Source: Chloroflexota bacterium
Lineage (GTDB): Bacteria > Chloroflexota > Anaerolineae > Caldilineales > Caldilineaceae
NCBI GenBank assembly: GCA_016199425.1
Contig: JACQGT010000425.1
Coordinates: 1-8,766 of the forward strand
DNA length: 8,766 nt
Direction of reading: 5' to 3'
The position numbers and the translations under genes were made by a program. This document shows positions 1 through 6,234 of the stretch, one piece after another (the stretch's first letter is position 1; each line of letters starts with the position of its first letter). Below the pieces are notes generated by a model, which made no database searches, was not told the origin of the DNA, and saw only the letters and a list, made by a program, of their open reading frames with translations.

Positions 1-1097
1 AACGCAGCGTCTATATGAACACCTGCTCCCTGGGCCAGCTTAGCCGGCGCAGTATGGACGGGATGCAGCGTTTTCAGGAGCAGTGGTTGAGCTATGGGGC
101 CAGCGCCTGGTACGAACTCTGGCTGGGCGAAATGGCTGCGGCCCGGGCTCGCTTCGCCCGCCTCGTCAACGCCCAGCCCCACGAGATCGCCATCCTGCCC
201 AGCGTGGGCGTGGCCCTCAGCGTCATCGGCAGCAGCCTGGACTTTTCCGCCCGCCCGGAAGTCGTTGTCACCGAAATGGACTTCCCGACGATCCCCTACC
301 AGTGGATGGCCCGGGGCGAAGAGGGCGCAGAGTTGCGCCTGCTCCCCTCGCCGGACCGGGTGCGGGTTCCCCTGGACAGTTTCGCCCAGGCCATCGGCCC
401 CCGTACCGGGCTGGTCGCCACCACCCACGTCTTCTTCACCAGCGGCTGGATTCAGGATATCGCGGCCATCAGCGCTCTGGCTCACAGCGCGGGCGCGCTC
501 TGTCTGGTGGACGGCTACCAGGCCGCCGGGCAGATTCCTGTGGATGTGAAAGCTGCGGGGGTGGACGTCTACATCAGCGGCGGGCTGAAGTGGCTGCTGG
601 GCGGGCCGGGCATCGTCTTTCTATACGTGCGCGAAGAACTCATCCCCCAACTGCATCCGACCACCACCGGCTGGTTTGCGGCCAAAGATATGTTCGCATT
701 CAACCCGGAGCGCTTTGAGATGGCCGACGATGCCCGCCGCTTTGAGCCGGGCACGCCCGCGGTGGCTGCAGTCTATGCGGCCAACGGCGGAATGTCTATC
801 ATTGAAGAGATCGGTGTGGAAGCCATCCGCGCCCGCACCGCCGAGCTGGACGCGGACCTGATCCGCCGTCTGCGCGCCGCGGGTCTGCAACCCCGCCTCC
901 CCGCGGATATGGCCCGCCACGCGGGGATTGTGATGTTGCCTGTTGCAAACCCACCGGCGGTTGTGACGGGGCTGAAAGAACGGGGGATTATCATCGACTA
1001 CGGGCCCGGCGCGCTGCGGCTCAGCCCCTATTTTTACAACACAGAGACAGAGAATCAGGCGCTGGTGGATGGGATTGTAGCGGTTTTGATGGGGTGA
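1..1097 (+). CDS. Class V aminotransferase-fold PLP enzyme (kynureninase/cysteine desulfurase-like), 5' end probably outside window
   Basis: A fold-type I PLP enzyme of the class V aminotransferase superfamily. Numbering from the ATG at base 15, LVDGYQAAG (164-172) supplies the Asp (D166) that contacts the pyridine nitrogen. SGGLKWLLGGPG (188-199) carries the Schiff-base lysine K192, with the HKWLLGGPG-like context typical of kynureninase and desulfurase-like members. FEPGTP (243-248) is the conserved substrate-domain turn, and LRLSPYFYN (334-342) holds the carboxylate-binding Arg R335. The reading frame is open to base 1 and the bases before the ATG encode a plausible RSVY. Homologues normally have residues before the NTxSLGxL motif, so the true start is probably upstream and this entry is 5' partial. 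No ribosome binding site precedes base 15. The substrate cannot be assigned; kynurenine, cysteine or another amino acid are all possible. The Nudix gene follows on the same strand after a 130-bp gap that holds a hairpin. Confidence 0.85.
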   Translation, partial: RSVYMNTCSLGQLSRRSMDGMQRFQEQWLSYGASAWYELWLGEMAAARARFARLVNAQPHEIAILPSVGVALSVIGSSLDFSARPEVVVTEMDFPTIPYQWMARGEEGAELRLLPSPDRVRVPLDSFAQAIGPRTGLVATTHVFFTSGWIQDIAAISALAHSAGALCLVDGYQAAGQIPVDVKAAGVDVYISGGLKWLLGGPGIVFLYVREELIPQLHPTTTGWFAAKDMFAFNPERFEMADDARRFEPGTPAVAAVYAANGGMSIIEEIGVEAIRARTAELDADLIRRLRAAGLQPRLPADMARHAGIVMLPVANPPAVVTGLKERGIIIDYGPGALRLSPYFYNTETENQALVDGIVAVLMG

Positions 1098-1132
1098 TGC
1101 ATCAGAGCCGTTAGCCAAAATTGCCTGGCAGG

Positions 1133-1187
1133 GCGTGAAACGTGAAGCGTGAGATCAACCGGCGATCTCACGTTTCACGCCTCACGT
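1133..1187. repeat. Long imperfect palindrome built of 7-bp units
   Basis: The left arm (1133-1156) reads GCGTGAA, ACGTGAA, GCGTGAG, then ATC. The right arm (1164-1187) reads GAT, then CTCACGT, TTCACGC, CTCACGT. The arms pair over about 24 positions with two adjacent mismatches (1139-1140) and a few G-T pairs around a 7-base loop. Each arm is a run of 7-bp units with the core CGTGA. No T tract follows directly, so it is not a canonical terminator, though the RNA hairpin could attenuate transcription from the aminotransferase gene into the Nudix gene. The intergenic space at 1098-1227 holds nothing else recognisable. Confidence 0.85.
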
Positions 1188-1227
1188 TTCTGACCGACAG
1201 AAACTACAGAAAGGGCTGATCTTACGC

Positions 1228-1665
1228 ATGAACGATTCTAACCCCAGAATCCGCGTCATCTCCCTAGCGCTGATCCGCCGACCGTCCGATGGCGGCTGGC
1301 TGGCTGTCTATGGGGAAGATGCCCGCAAGGGCGAACTCTTCTACCGGCCAGCGGGCGGCGGCGTGGAGTTCGGTGAGAGCAGCCGGGACGCAGTTTGTCG
1401 GGAGATGATGGAGGAGTTCGGCGCGGTGGTGCAGCCTGTGCGTCTGTGGGGGGCAACGGAGAATATCTTTACGTATATGGGCAATTCCGGCCACGAAATC
1501 GTCTTTTTGTGGGAGTGCCGCTTTGTGGACGAGCGTTTCTACGCCCAGGACGAAATCGTCATCGCTGATGACGACGGCAACCGCGCCCCAGCCCATTGGG
1601 TGAATCCAGACGATCTGGCGGCGCGGGGCATCCCCCTCTACCCGGACGGCTGTCAGAATTGTTGA
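1228..1665 (+). CDS. Nudix hydrolase
   Basis: A 145-residue protein, normal length for a single-domain Nudix hydrolase. It would cleave a nucleoside diphosphate linked to a variable moiety, using Mg or Mn. The Nudix box G-x5-E-x7-REuxEExGu is complete at residues 44-66: G44, E50, then R58 E59 M M E62 E63 F G65. E62 and E63 are the metal-binding glutamates. The RPAGGGVEFGES stretch before the box and the C-terminal PAHWVNPDDL (near residue 128) are usual fold elements. The start is ATG 1228, with a modest AGAAAGGG about 13 bases upstream. The substrate cannot be told from the sequence. The GH3 gene follows 62 bp later on the same strand and could be co-transcribed. Confidence 0.92.
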   Translation: MNDSNPRIRVISLALIRRPSDGGWLAVYGEDARKGELFYRPAGGGVEFGESSRDAVCREMMEEFGAVVQPVRLWGATENIFTYMGNSGHEIVFLWECRFVDERFYAQDEIVIADDDGNRAPAHWVNPDDLAARGIPLYPDGCQNC

Positions 1666-1727
1666 AAAAGACGAACGCAAGTTTTGATGGAGAGGAGCAG
1701 GCATCCTCAGATGCCGGTTAGGACGGG

Positions 1728-3413
1728 ATGGTTTCGTTTTCGTCTGCTCTGGCGAATGGTGCGTGGGTGGGGCTTTCCCTGGCCGAGGCGTGGCGCTGGC
1801 GGCAGGCGGCGGGCAATGCAGCCGCGGCCCAGGAGCAGACCCTCTTCCGCATCCTGCGCGCCAACGCCAATACGCAATACGCAATACGCAATAGCTTTTC
1901 CACGATTCATTCCGTCGCCGACTTCCAACGCTCCCTCCCCCTCGTCACCTACGACGACATCGCGTCGTGGGTAAAATCCATCGCCGATGGCGAACCCAAC
2001 ATTCTCACCGCCGAAGCCGTGCGCCTCTTGGAGCCGACCAGCGGATCCAGCGCAGCCACGAAGCTGATCCCCTACACTGACAGCCTGAAAGCCGAGTTTC
2101 AGCGAGGCATTGCGCCCTGGGTGGCGCGCACCTTTCTGGGTCAACCGGGACTCTTTGCGGGACAGGCCTGGTGGTCGGTGACGCCGGTCACTGCCCGCAA
2201 CCGCTACTCGCCCGGCGGCATTCCCATCGGCTTTGAGGAGGAGAGCGAATACTTCGGCCACGCACAGAGCCGGTTGATCCGTGCGCTGATGGCTGTGCCC
2301 GGTGGGGTGAAGCTGATCAGCGACCCAGAGAGCTTCCGCTACGTCACTCTCCTCTTTCTCCTGCGTAGCCGCTCGCTGCGTCTGATTTCGGTCTGGAACC
2401 CCACCTTTCCTATACTGGTACTCAACCCGCTGGCCGAGTGGTGGCCGCAACTGGCCGACGACATCGAACAGGGCACACTGACGCCGCCTTCAGTCTTGGA
2501 GCCGGGCCTGCACACCCATTTGGCCGGGCTGAATCGGCCTGATCCCTGGCGGGCGGCGGAGGTGCGGCTTTTGTGCCGGACGGCTTCCTTCGCCGATGAC
2601 GACGGACGGGCCGCGCTCCATCGCCGCCTCTGGCCCGGGCTGGGGCTGATCAGTTGTTGGGCGGATGGCAACGCGGCGGGCTATGCAGCCCGGCTGGCCC
2701 GTCTCTTTCCCCAAGCCCGGCTGCAAGCGAAAGGGCTGCTGGCAACCGAAGGCTTTGTCTCCTTTCCATTGGATGGACACCCCGGCCACGCGCTCTCTTT
2801 GCGTTCCCACTTCTTCGAGTTTTTGCCGGCGGAAACCTTCCCGGAAGGTTCGAGCGCGTTGCCCCATCTGGCCCACGAACTGGAAATCGGCGGCCAGTAC
2901 GAGGTTATCATCACCACCGGCGGCGGACTCTATCGCTACCGGCTGGGGGATGTGGTGGAGGTAGTGGGGCGCTATCGGGCGTGCCCGTTGATCCGTTTTG
3001 TGGGGCGAGCCAACGCGGTGAGCGATTGGTTCGGCGAGAAGCTGAACGAGCGCCACGTCTCCGCCGCGCTGGGCGATCTGCTGGCCCGGCGGGGCTGGCA
3101 ACCCCGCTTTGTGATGCTGGCCTGTGATGCAGAACATTCCCAACCTGCCTACACACTTTTCGTTGAGCAGCCGGGCGTCTCGGATGCGTCTCTGCGCGGG
3201 CTGGCGGATGAAGTGGAGGAACGCTTGCAGGAGAATTTCCATTACGCCTACTGTCGCCGGTTGGGGCAGTTGCAGCCGGTGCGTCTCTGCCGGGTGGAAC
3301 GGGGTGGTCTGGAGCGGTACATCGCGGTCTGTGTGGCGCGGGGTCAACGGGCAGGGGATGTAAAACCAACGGCGCTGCATCGCGGCGGTGGATGGGTGGG
3401 GGTGTTTGGGTAG
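1728..3413 (+). CDS. GH3 family protein (acyl-adenylating, probable acyl-amido synthetase type)
   Basis: A 561-residue GH3-superfamily member. Plant GH3 enzymes adenylate acyl acids such as jasmonate or auxin and join them to amino acids; bacterial members mostly lack an assigned substrate. Visible motifs in order are dFqrslPLvTYdD (65-77), the ATP/phosphate loop EPTSGSSAATKLIPYT (102-117), ISVWNPTFPILVLNPL (220-235), LLATEGFVSFPL (337-348), the ATP-binding YRYRLGDVVEVVGR (402-415) and FVGRANAVSDWFGEKLNE (424-441), whose K438 lies in the mobile C-terminal domain. The C-terminal GQRAGDVKPTALHR (539-552) is also family-like. ATG 1728 follows an in-frame TAG at 1719. No good Shine-Dalgarno sits close; GAGAGGAG at about 1690-1697 is rather far. 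A valine GTG at 1767 is an alternative start. Residues 46-55 are encoded by a 7-bp tandem repeat. It is cytoplasmic by composition, with no signal peptide or membrane span. Confidence 0.9.
   Translation: MVSFSSALANGAWVGLSLAEAWRWRQAAGNAAAAQEQTLFRILRANANTQYAIRNSFSTIHSVADFQRSLPLVTYDDIASWVKSIADGEPNILTAEAVRLLEPTSGSSAATKLIPYTDSLKAEFQRGIAPWVARTFLGQPGLFAGQAWWSVTPVTARNRYSPGGIPIGFEEESEYFGHAQSRLIRALMAVPGGVKLISDPESFRYVTLLFLLRSRSLRLISVWNPTFPILVLNPLAEWWPQLADDIEQGTLTPPSVLEPGLHTHLAGLNRPDPWRAAEVRLLCRTASFADDDGRAALHRRLWPGLGLISCWADGNAAGYAARLARLFPQARLQAKGLLATEGFVSFPLDGHPGHALSLRSHFFEFLPAETFPEGSSALPHLAHELEIGGQYEVIITTGGGLYRYRLGDVVEVVGRYRACPLIRFVGRANAVSDWFGEKLNERHVSAALGDLLARRGWQPRFVMLACDAEHSQPAYTLFVEQPGVSDASLRGLADEVEERLQENFHYAYCRRLGQLQPVRLCRVERGGLERYIAVCVARGQRAGDVKPTALHRGGGWVGVFG
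1868..1893 (+). repeat. 7-bp tandem repeat (CAATACG) inside the GH3 coding sequence
   Basis: Three exact CAATACG units (1868-1888) are followed by a partial CAATA (1889-1893). Because 7 is not a multiple of 3, the array passes through all frames and encodes NTQYAIRN within residues 48-55. The reading frame stays open on both sides. Confidence 0.9.
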
Positions 3414-3434
3414 TTCTTCAGAGACAATTCGCTC

Positions 3435-3463
3435 TTGACACCCAAAGCTGGTCAGTCTATACT
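3435..3463 (+). promoter_or_regulatory. Near-consensus sigma70-type promoter
   Basis: The -35 box TTGACA (3435-3440) is a perfect match. A 17-bp spacer separates it from the -10 box TATACT (3458-3463), which is one base from TATAAT. Transcription would start at about 3469-3471, on top of the ATG ATG pair at 3467-3472, so the mRNA would have no 5' leader. Confidence 0.75.
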
Positions 3464-3466
3464 CGA

Positions 3467-3739
3467 ATGATGAAGAACGCCGCCGAGCCACTCTCCATTC
3501 CCTGGCATCAGCTTTTGGGTACGCTGCTGGAACTGGCGTTGACACCCGTCGATATTCAGGTGGAGACCGAAGTCCAGGTGATGGCCGAGCCGCCCAAGGC
3601 CGACATTCTTCTCCTGCGGCGCAAGACGCCCCAGTGGACAGACGCACAGCGGGCGCTTTTGCCCGACGGCATCCGGGAGAGCAGCGCTGGTCACATCGGC
3701 CAGGTGAGAAAGATGCCGAGAGTTCTGGCTGAACTGTAA
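3467..3739 (+). CDS. Short hypothetical protein, possibly a truncated remnant
   Basis: A 90-residue product beginning at either of two adjacent ATGs (3467 or 3470). The sequence WHQLLGTLLELAL (about 12-24), then MAEPPKADILLLRR and LLPDGIRESSAGHI, resembles the N-terminal part of a larger, nuclease-like hypothetical family I associate with Chloroflexota and cyanobacteria. There the stretch after DGIRxS normally continues as a beta strand (HLLxEFKYTES-like). Here it turns into GQVRKMPRVLAEL and stops, so the presumed catalytic E-x-K segment is missing. That family link is from memory and is tentative. No Shine-Dalgarno is present, which fits a leaderless transcript from the promoter just upstream. 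The frame is open back to 3392, but the promoter position argues against an earlier start. The gene ends 9 bases before a strong terminator hairpin. It may be a pseudogene that kept its promoter. Confidence 0.5.
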   Translation: MMKNAAEPLSIPWHQLLGTLLELALTPVDIQVETEVQVMAEPPKADILLLRRKTPQWTDAQRALLPDGIRESSAGHIGQVRKMPRVLAEL

Positions 3740-3748
3740 TGCCAAAGC

Positions 3749-3784
3749 AAGAGGCCCGCCGCGGTCGCGGCGGGCCTCTTTTCT
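3749..3784. terminator. Rho-independent terminator, shared by converging genes
   Basis: A perfect 14-bp stem (3749-3762 with 3767-3780, AAGAGGCCCGCCGC and its complement) has a GGTC loop and is followed by TTTTCT on the + strand. It lies between the + gene ending at 3739 and the - gene ending at 3786. On the - strand the following bases read TTGCTTTGGC, a weaker T-rich tail, so it may work in both directions with the + direction better. Confidence 0.9.
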
Positions 3785-3785
3785 A

Positions 3786-4757
3786 TTACTCCGGCATTTC
3801 GATGACCACCTTCACCGATCCCTCGTCCCGGGTATAGGCCACTTCGTAGGCGTCCAGCACCTGATCAAAGGAGAAGCGGTGAGTCAGAATGTGTGACACG
3901 TCGATTTGCCCGGTGGCGATATATTCCAGCGCCTGGTGGGTGACGCCCTGGCCCGGATCGCTCATGGCACCAGAGATTGTTTTGACTCGGGGAAACTTGC
4001 GGAAGAATTCGCCGAAATTGAAGTTCATTTGCATGGCGTGAGGAATGCCAAAGTAGACCAAATCCCCGTGCTGGCGCACCAGTTGATAGGCCAGATTGAT
4101 CGTCTCCACCTCCCCGGCAGCCTCGATGACCACATCGGCCAGTTCCCCGCCAGTGATGGCACGGATGGTCTCCTGGGGGTCCACCTCCCGGTTGTTGACC
4201 GTATGGGTGGCCCCGTAGCGGGGCGGCAGCATCAGCCGGTGGGGTAGTACATCCAGCGCAATCACCCGGCGCGCGCCCAGACGCCGCAACATCCACACCC
4301 ACCACAACCCTACAGACCCTTGCCCGATGACTGCTACCGTCTTGCCGATGACCGGGCCAGGCAGGTGTTTGGCCGCGTAGAGAATCGTGCCCAATTGCTG
4401 GGCCTGCAGCAATTCTTCGATGGGCTTGTGGTTGGGCAGGGGGATGACGTGCTCCACCGGGGCCAGATAATACTCGGCCATAGCCCGATTATCTCGCACA
4501 AGAGTCAGCGCCATCATCCCCGGCTCGACGCCCGAACCGGGCGCGTCCACCGCTTCCACCACCCCCACCATCTCGTGACCGGATGTGCCGGGCAGGAAAG
4601 GGTAGTTCTCCGGCGGTGCGTAATGCAACATATAAATATCGGTGCCGCACAGAGAAAGGCGGCGGGTGCGCACCAGCGCGTGGCCCGGTATCAGTTCGGG
4701 TTTGGGCGCATCGACAAATTCAGCCCGGCCAGGGGCCATTACTTGCACAGCTCGCAT
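3786..4757 (-). CDS. Medium-chain (zinc-type) alcohol dehydrogenase family oxidoreductase
   Basis: A 323-residue MDR-superfamily protein, expected to oxidise or reduce an alcohol/carbonyl with NAD(P). The catalytic domain shows LCGTDIYMLH (36-45, with zinc ligand C37) and PGTSGHEMVGVVE (56-68, with H61 and E62). The Rossmann motif is VIGQGSVG (143-150, GxGxxG at 145-150), and D194 of ALDVLPHR is a plausible NAD-selecting acidic residue. The four-cysteine structural-zinc lobe near residues 85-100 is absent: ALTLVRDNRAMAEYYLA has no Cys, and the protein is shorter than the usual 340-360. By eye, the usual third catalytic ligand (E of the EPLA motif) aligns with Q120. Start ATG 4757 has GGAGG (4765-4769) with a 7-base spacer. 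It is the second gene of a - strand pair, 28 bp after the unknown-function gene. The substrate is unknown; a polyol or sugar-derived alcohol is possible. Confidence 0.88.
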   Translation of the reverse strand: MRAVQVMAPGRAEFVDAPKPELIPGHALVRTRRLSLCGTDIYMLHYAPPENYPFLPGTSGHEMVGVVEAVDAPGSGVEPGMMALTLVRDNRAMAEYYLAPVEHVIPLPNHKPIEELLQAQQLGTILYAAKHLPGPVIGKTVAVIGQGSVGLWWVWMLRRLGARRVIALDVLPHRLMLPPRYGATHTVNNREVDPQETIRAITGGELADVVIEAAGEVETINLAYQLVRQHGDLVYFGIPHAMQMNFNFGEFFRKFPRVKTISGAMSDPGQGVTHQALEYIATGQIDVSHILTHRFSFDQVLDAYEVAYTRDEGSVKVVIEMPE

Positions 4758-4773
4758 GGATTTTCCTCCGCAA

Positions 4774-4798
4774 GGGAAATGGGGGTTAGGGAAATGGG
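4774..4798. repeat. Short direct repeat between the two minus-strand genes
   Basis: GGGAAATGGG occurs at 4774-4783 and again at 4789-4798, 15 bp apart. The second copy overlaps the last codons of the upstream - strand gene, whose product ends CLNPFP. It resembles the other short-period repeats here, though its spacing is less regular. Confidence 0.55.
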
Positions 4799-5952
4799 TT
4801 CAGACAGGCTCCCGTTGGGCGCAGGCCGCGGGGTCGCCAGGGGATAGAGTCGTAGCTTGTGTAAGCGATGTCCAGGTGGGGCGTCGCCACGGGCACGTGG
4901 CCCCGGTAGCGGGAATCCAGCGCGGCTTCCAGCACACCAGTGGTGAGGAGAGTGCGTTCCACCGGGTAGGTGGGCACGCCGCTGAGGAACATCTCCTGAA
5001 TGTTGAGGCTGAGGTAGCTGAAGTGGCTATGGGGGTCGCCGTCCTGCAGGTAAAATTCCGTGCCGGTGATCATTCCGTCCACATTGGCCGCGTAAGCCAG
5101 GGTTTCCACATAGCCGTTGAGCATCAGCACCCCGCCCTGAGTCCCGTCCCGGTAGTCCACCAGAAAGAGGGCCGGGTTGGGGCAGTGTTCCTCCATTGAC
5201 CCGGCGGGCTTGCGCTCAATCGGCGCGCAGGCCGCTTCGGCCAGGCGACGATCCCAGCGGCCTGCTTCCGCTGCTTCCCACACCGCGTCCCCCTCCAGAC
5301 AGAGGACAGAAGCCACCCCCGTTTCGCCCCCTTTGCGTCGCTCCAGCATACATTGCAGGGTTTCCAGGGCGTGGAAGCCGTAGATGTCCAGCCCGCTGTA
5401 GCCGATGGCGAGGGCAGCCTGGATGGGCGTGTCGAGCGCGTGCTCCAGCCAGGGGGAGCGCCAGCCCAGAGGCAGGGAGGAGCCAGCCATCAAAGGCGCG
5501 CCCAGCCCGGCCATGCGGTCGTACATCCAGCGGGCGTCGTGCCAGTTGTAGGAGAGATGCTTGTCGTTGTAGACCGGTACAGCCCGGCCGCTGGTCGCCA
5601 TCACCCCGCAAATCTGCTCCAAGAAGTATTTGCGCGGGTAGAGATGCTGCTCCTTCTCGTTCCAGGCGTAGTCGCCGTGTTCGCCGATGAGGAGAACCCC
5701 ATCCACGGCCAGTTTGTCGCCGCCCAATGTCAGCGCGGCAGGGATGCTGCCGTAGATGGGCACGTTGTGTTCGGCGGCATAACGGCGGCTCAGGTCGTTG
5801 TCGGCGAACTGGTCCACGTACATCGATGCAATCTCCACCTGGGGTGGGATCAACCCCTCGTCGGTGGGGAAGCCTTTGAGAAATTTGGTGACAATGACAT
5901 CCGCGTGGGAGCGGGGCCGGTATTCGGTGATGATCGCGGCGATGCGTTTCAC
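4786..5952 (-). CDS. Conserved protein of unknown function, possibly Gfo/Idh-like
   Basis: A 388-residue protein if started at GTG 5952, which gives MKRIAAIITEYRPRSHADVI and has GGAG about 8 bases upstream. The frame is open to 6054, but that N-terminal extension is basic, low in conservation-like features, and covers the likely promoter. I recognise the sequence style (EYRxxSHADVIVxKFLKGFPTDEG, DGVLLIGEHGDY, NDKHLSYNW, YGFHALETLQCMLERRKGGETG) as a conserved hypothetical protein of Planctomycetes and Chloroflexota type genomes, but I know no assigned function. Residues 40-95 (VEIASMYVDQ, then RYAAEHNVPIYGSIPAAL, then LAVDGVLLIGEHG) look like the middle of a Gfo/Idh/MocA-type nucleotide-binding domain. 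A GxGxxG loop is missing and the region after the first strand reads TEYRPRSHAD. There are many His/Asp/Glu residues (HGDY, NDKH, DGDPHSH), so metal or sugar binding is conceivable. No signal peptide or membrane span. It is the first gene of an operon with the dehydrogenase downstream. Confidence 0.82.
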   Translation of the reverse strand: MKRIAAIITEYRPRSHADVIVTKFLKGFPTDEGLIPPQVEIASMYVDQFADNDLSRRYAAEHNVPIYGSIPAALTLGGDKLAVDGVLLIGEHGDYAWNEKEQHLYPRKYFLEQICGVMATSGRAVPVYNDKHLSYNWHDARWMYDRMAGLGAPLMAGSSLPLGWRSPWLEHALDTPIQAALAIGYSGLDIYGFHALETLQCMLERRKGGETGVASVLCLEGDAVWEAAEAGRWDRRLAEAACAPIERKPAGSMEEHCPNPALFLVDYRDGTQGGVLMLNGYVETLAYAANVDGMITGTEFYLQDGDPHSHFSYLSLNIQEMFLSGVPTYPVERTLLTTGVLEAALDSRYRGHVPVATPHLDIAYTSYDSIPWRPRGLRPTGACLNPFP

Positions 5953-6018
5953 GGAGACAACTCCAGATGTGACGATGGGGTTATGGGATGATGGACGTTG
6001 GGAACTCTTGTGACTTCT

Positions 6019-6047
6019 ATTTTGCCAGCAGACGCGGGGCGCGTCAA
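6019..6047 (-). promoter_or_regulatory. Candidate promoter for the minus-strand operon
   Basis: On the - strand, TTGACG (6042-6047) and CAAAAT (6019-6024) are separated by 17 bp, matching the sigma70 consensus at 5 of 6 and 4 of 6 positions. Transcription would start near 6012, about 60 bases before the GTG at 5952. This placement supports the GTG start over the longer frame. Confidence 0.4.
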
Positions 6048-6142
6048 ACCGCACAAATCTTTTGGTTTGAGAAATTTTTCACGAACACTGGTCAGGTGGA
6101 TAGTTGTCCTCCTCATCCGCAGTCCGGTGTCGCGGCGCGCCA

Positions 6143-6171
6143 TTGGCCCTAGACTGTAAACGCACTATGAA
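6143..6171 (+). promoter_or_regulatory. Candidate promoter for the sulfur operon
   Basis: TTGGCC (6143-6148), a 17-bp spacer and TATGAA (6166-6171) match the sigma70 boxes at 4 of 6 positions each. Transcription would start near 6178, leaving a leader of about 57 bases before ATG 6235. This is a weak match in the 282-bp divergent region 5953-6234, where nothing else is clear. Confidence 0.3.
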
Positions 6172-6234
6172 TTTTAGAGTGCTACTGCCGGAATGAGGCT
6201 GAGTCGTTACGCCGATAAATACAAAGGAGTTGGC

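Noticed and set aside
1133..1190. The hairpin as an intrinsic terminator
   Set aside because: The stem is long but no run of T follows on the + strand; the 7-bp repeat structure explains it better.
2490..3647. Long minus-strand open frame opposite the GH3 gene
   Set aside because: Antisense to a well-supported GH3 reading frame. Its product is Arg/Pro/Gln rich without family features, as expected for high-G+C shadow frames.
5966..6000. A further heptamer array (CCAT-containing, minus strand) before the unknown-function gene
   Set aside because: CCAT recurs with spacing of 8, not 7, over only three units; too short and irregular to claim.
4786..6054. Longer 422-residue version of the minus-strand unknown protein starting at 6054
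   Set aside because: The extra 34 residues are basic and unlike the conserved protein, have no ribosome site, and overlap the candidate promoter at 6019-6047. GTG 5952 has GGAG at suitable distance.
6193..6234. Upstream ATG at 6193 as start of the SQR-like protein
   Set aside because: It would put 14 residues before the usual MKRLLILGAG start, and AAAGGAG is placed for ATG 6235.
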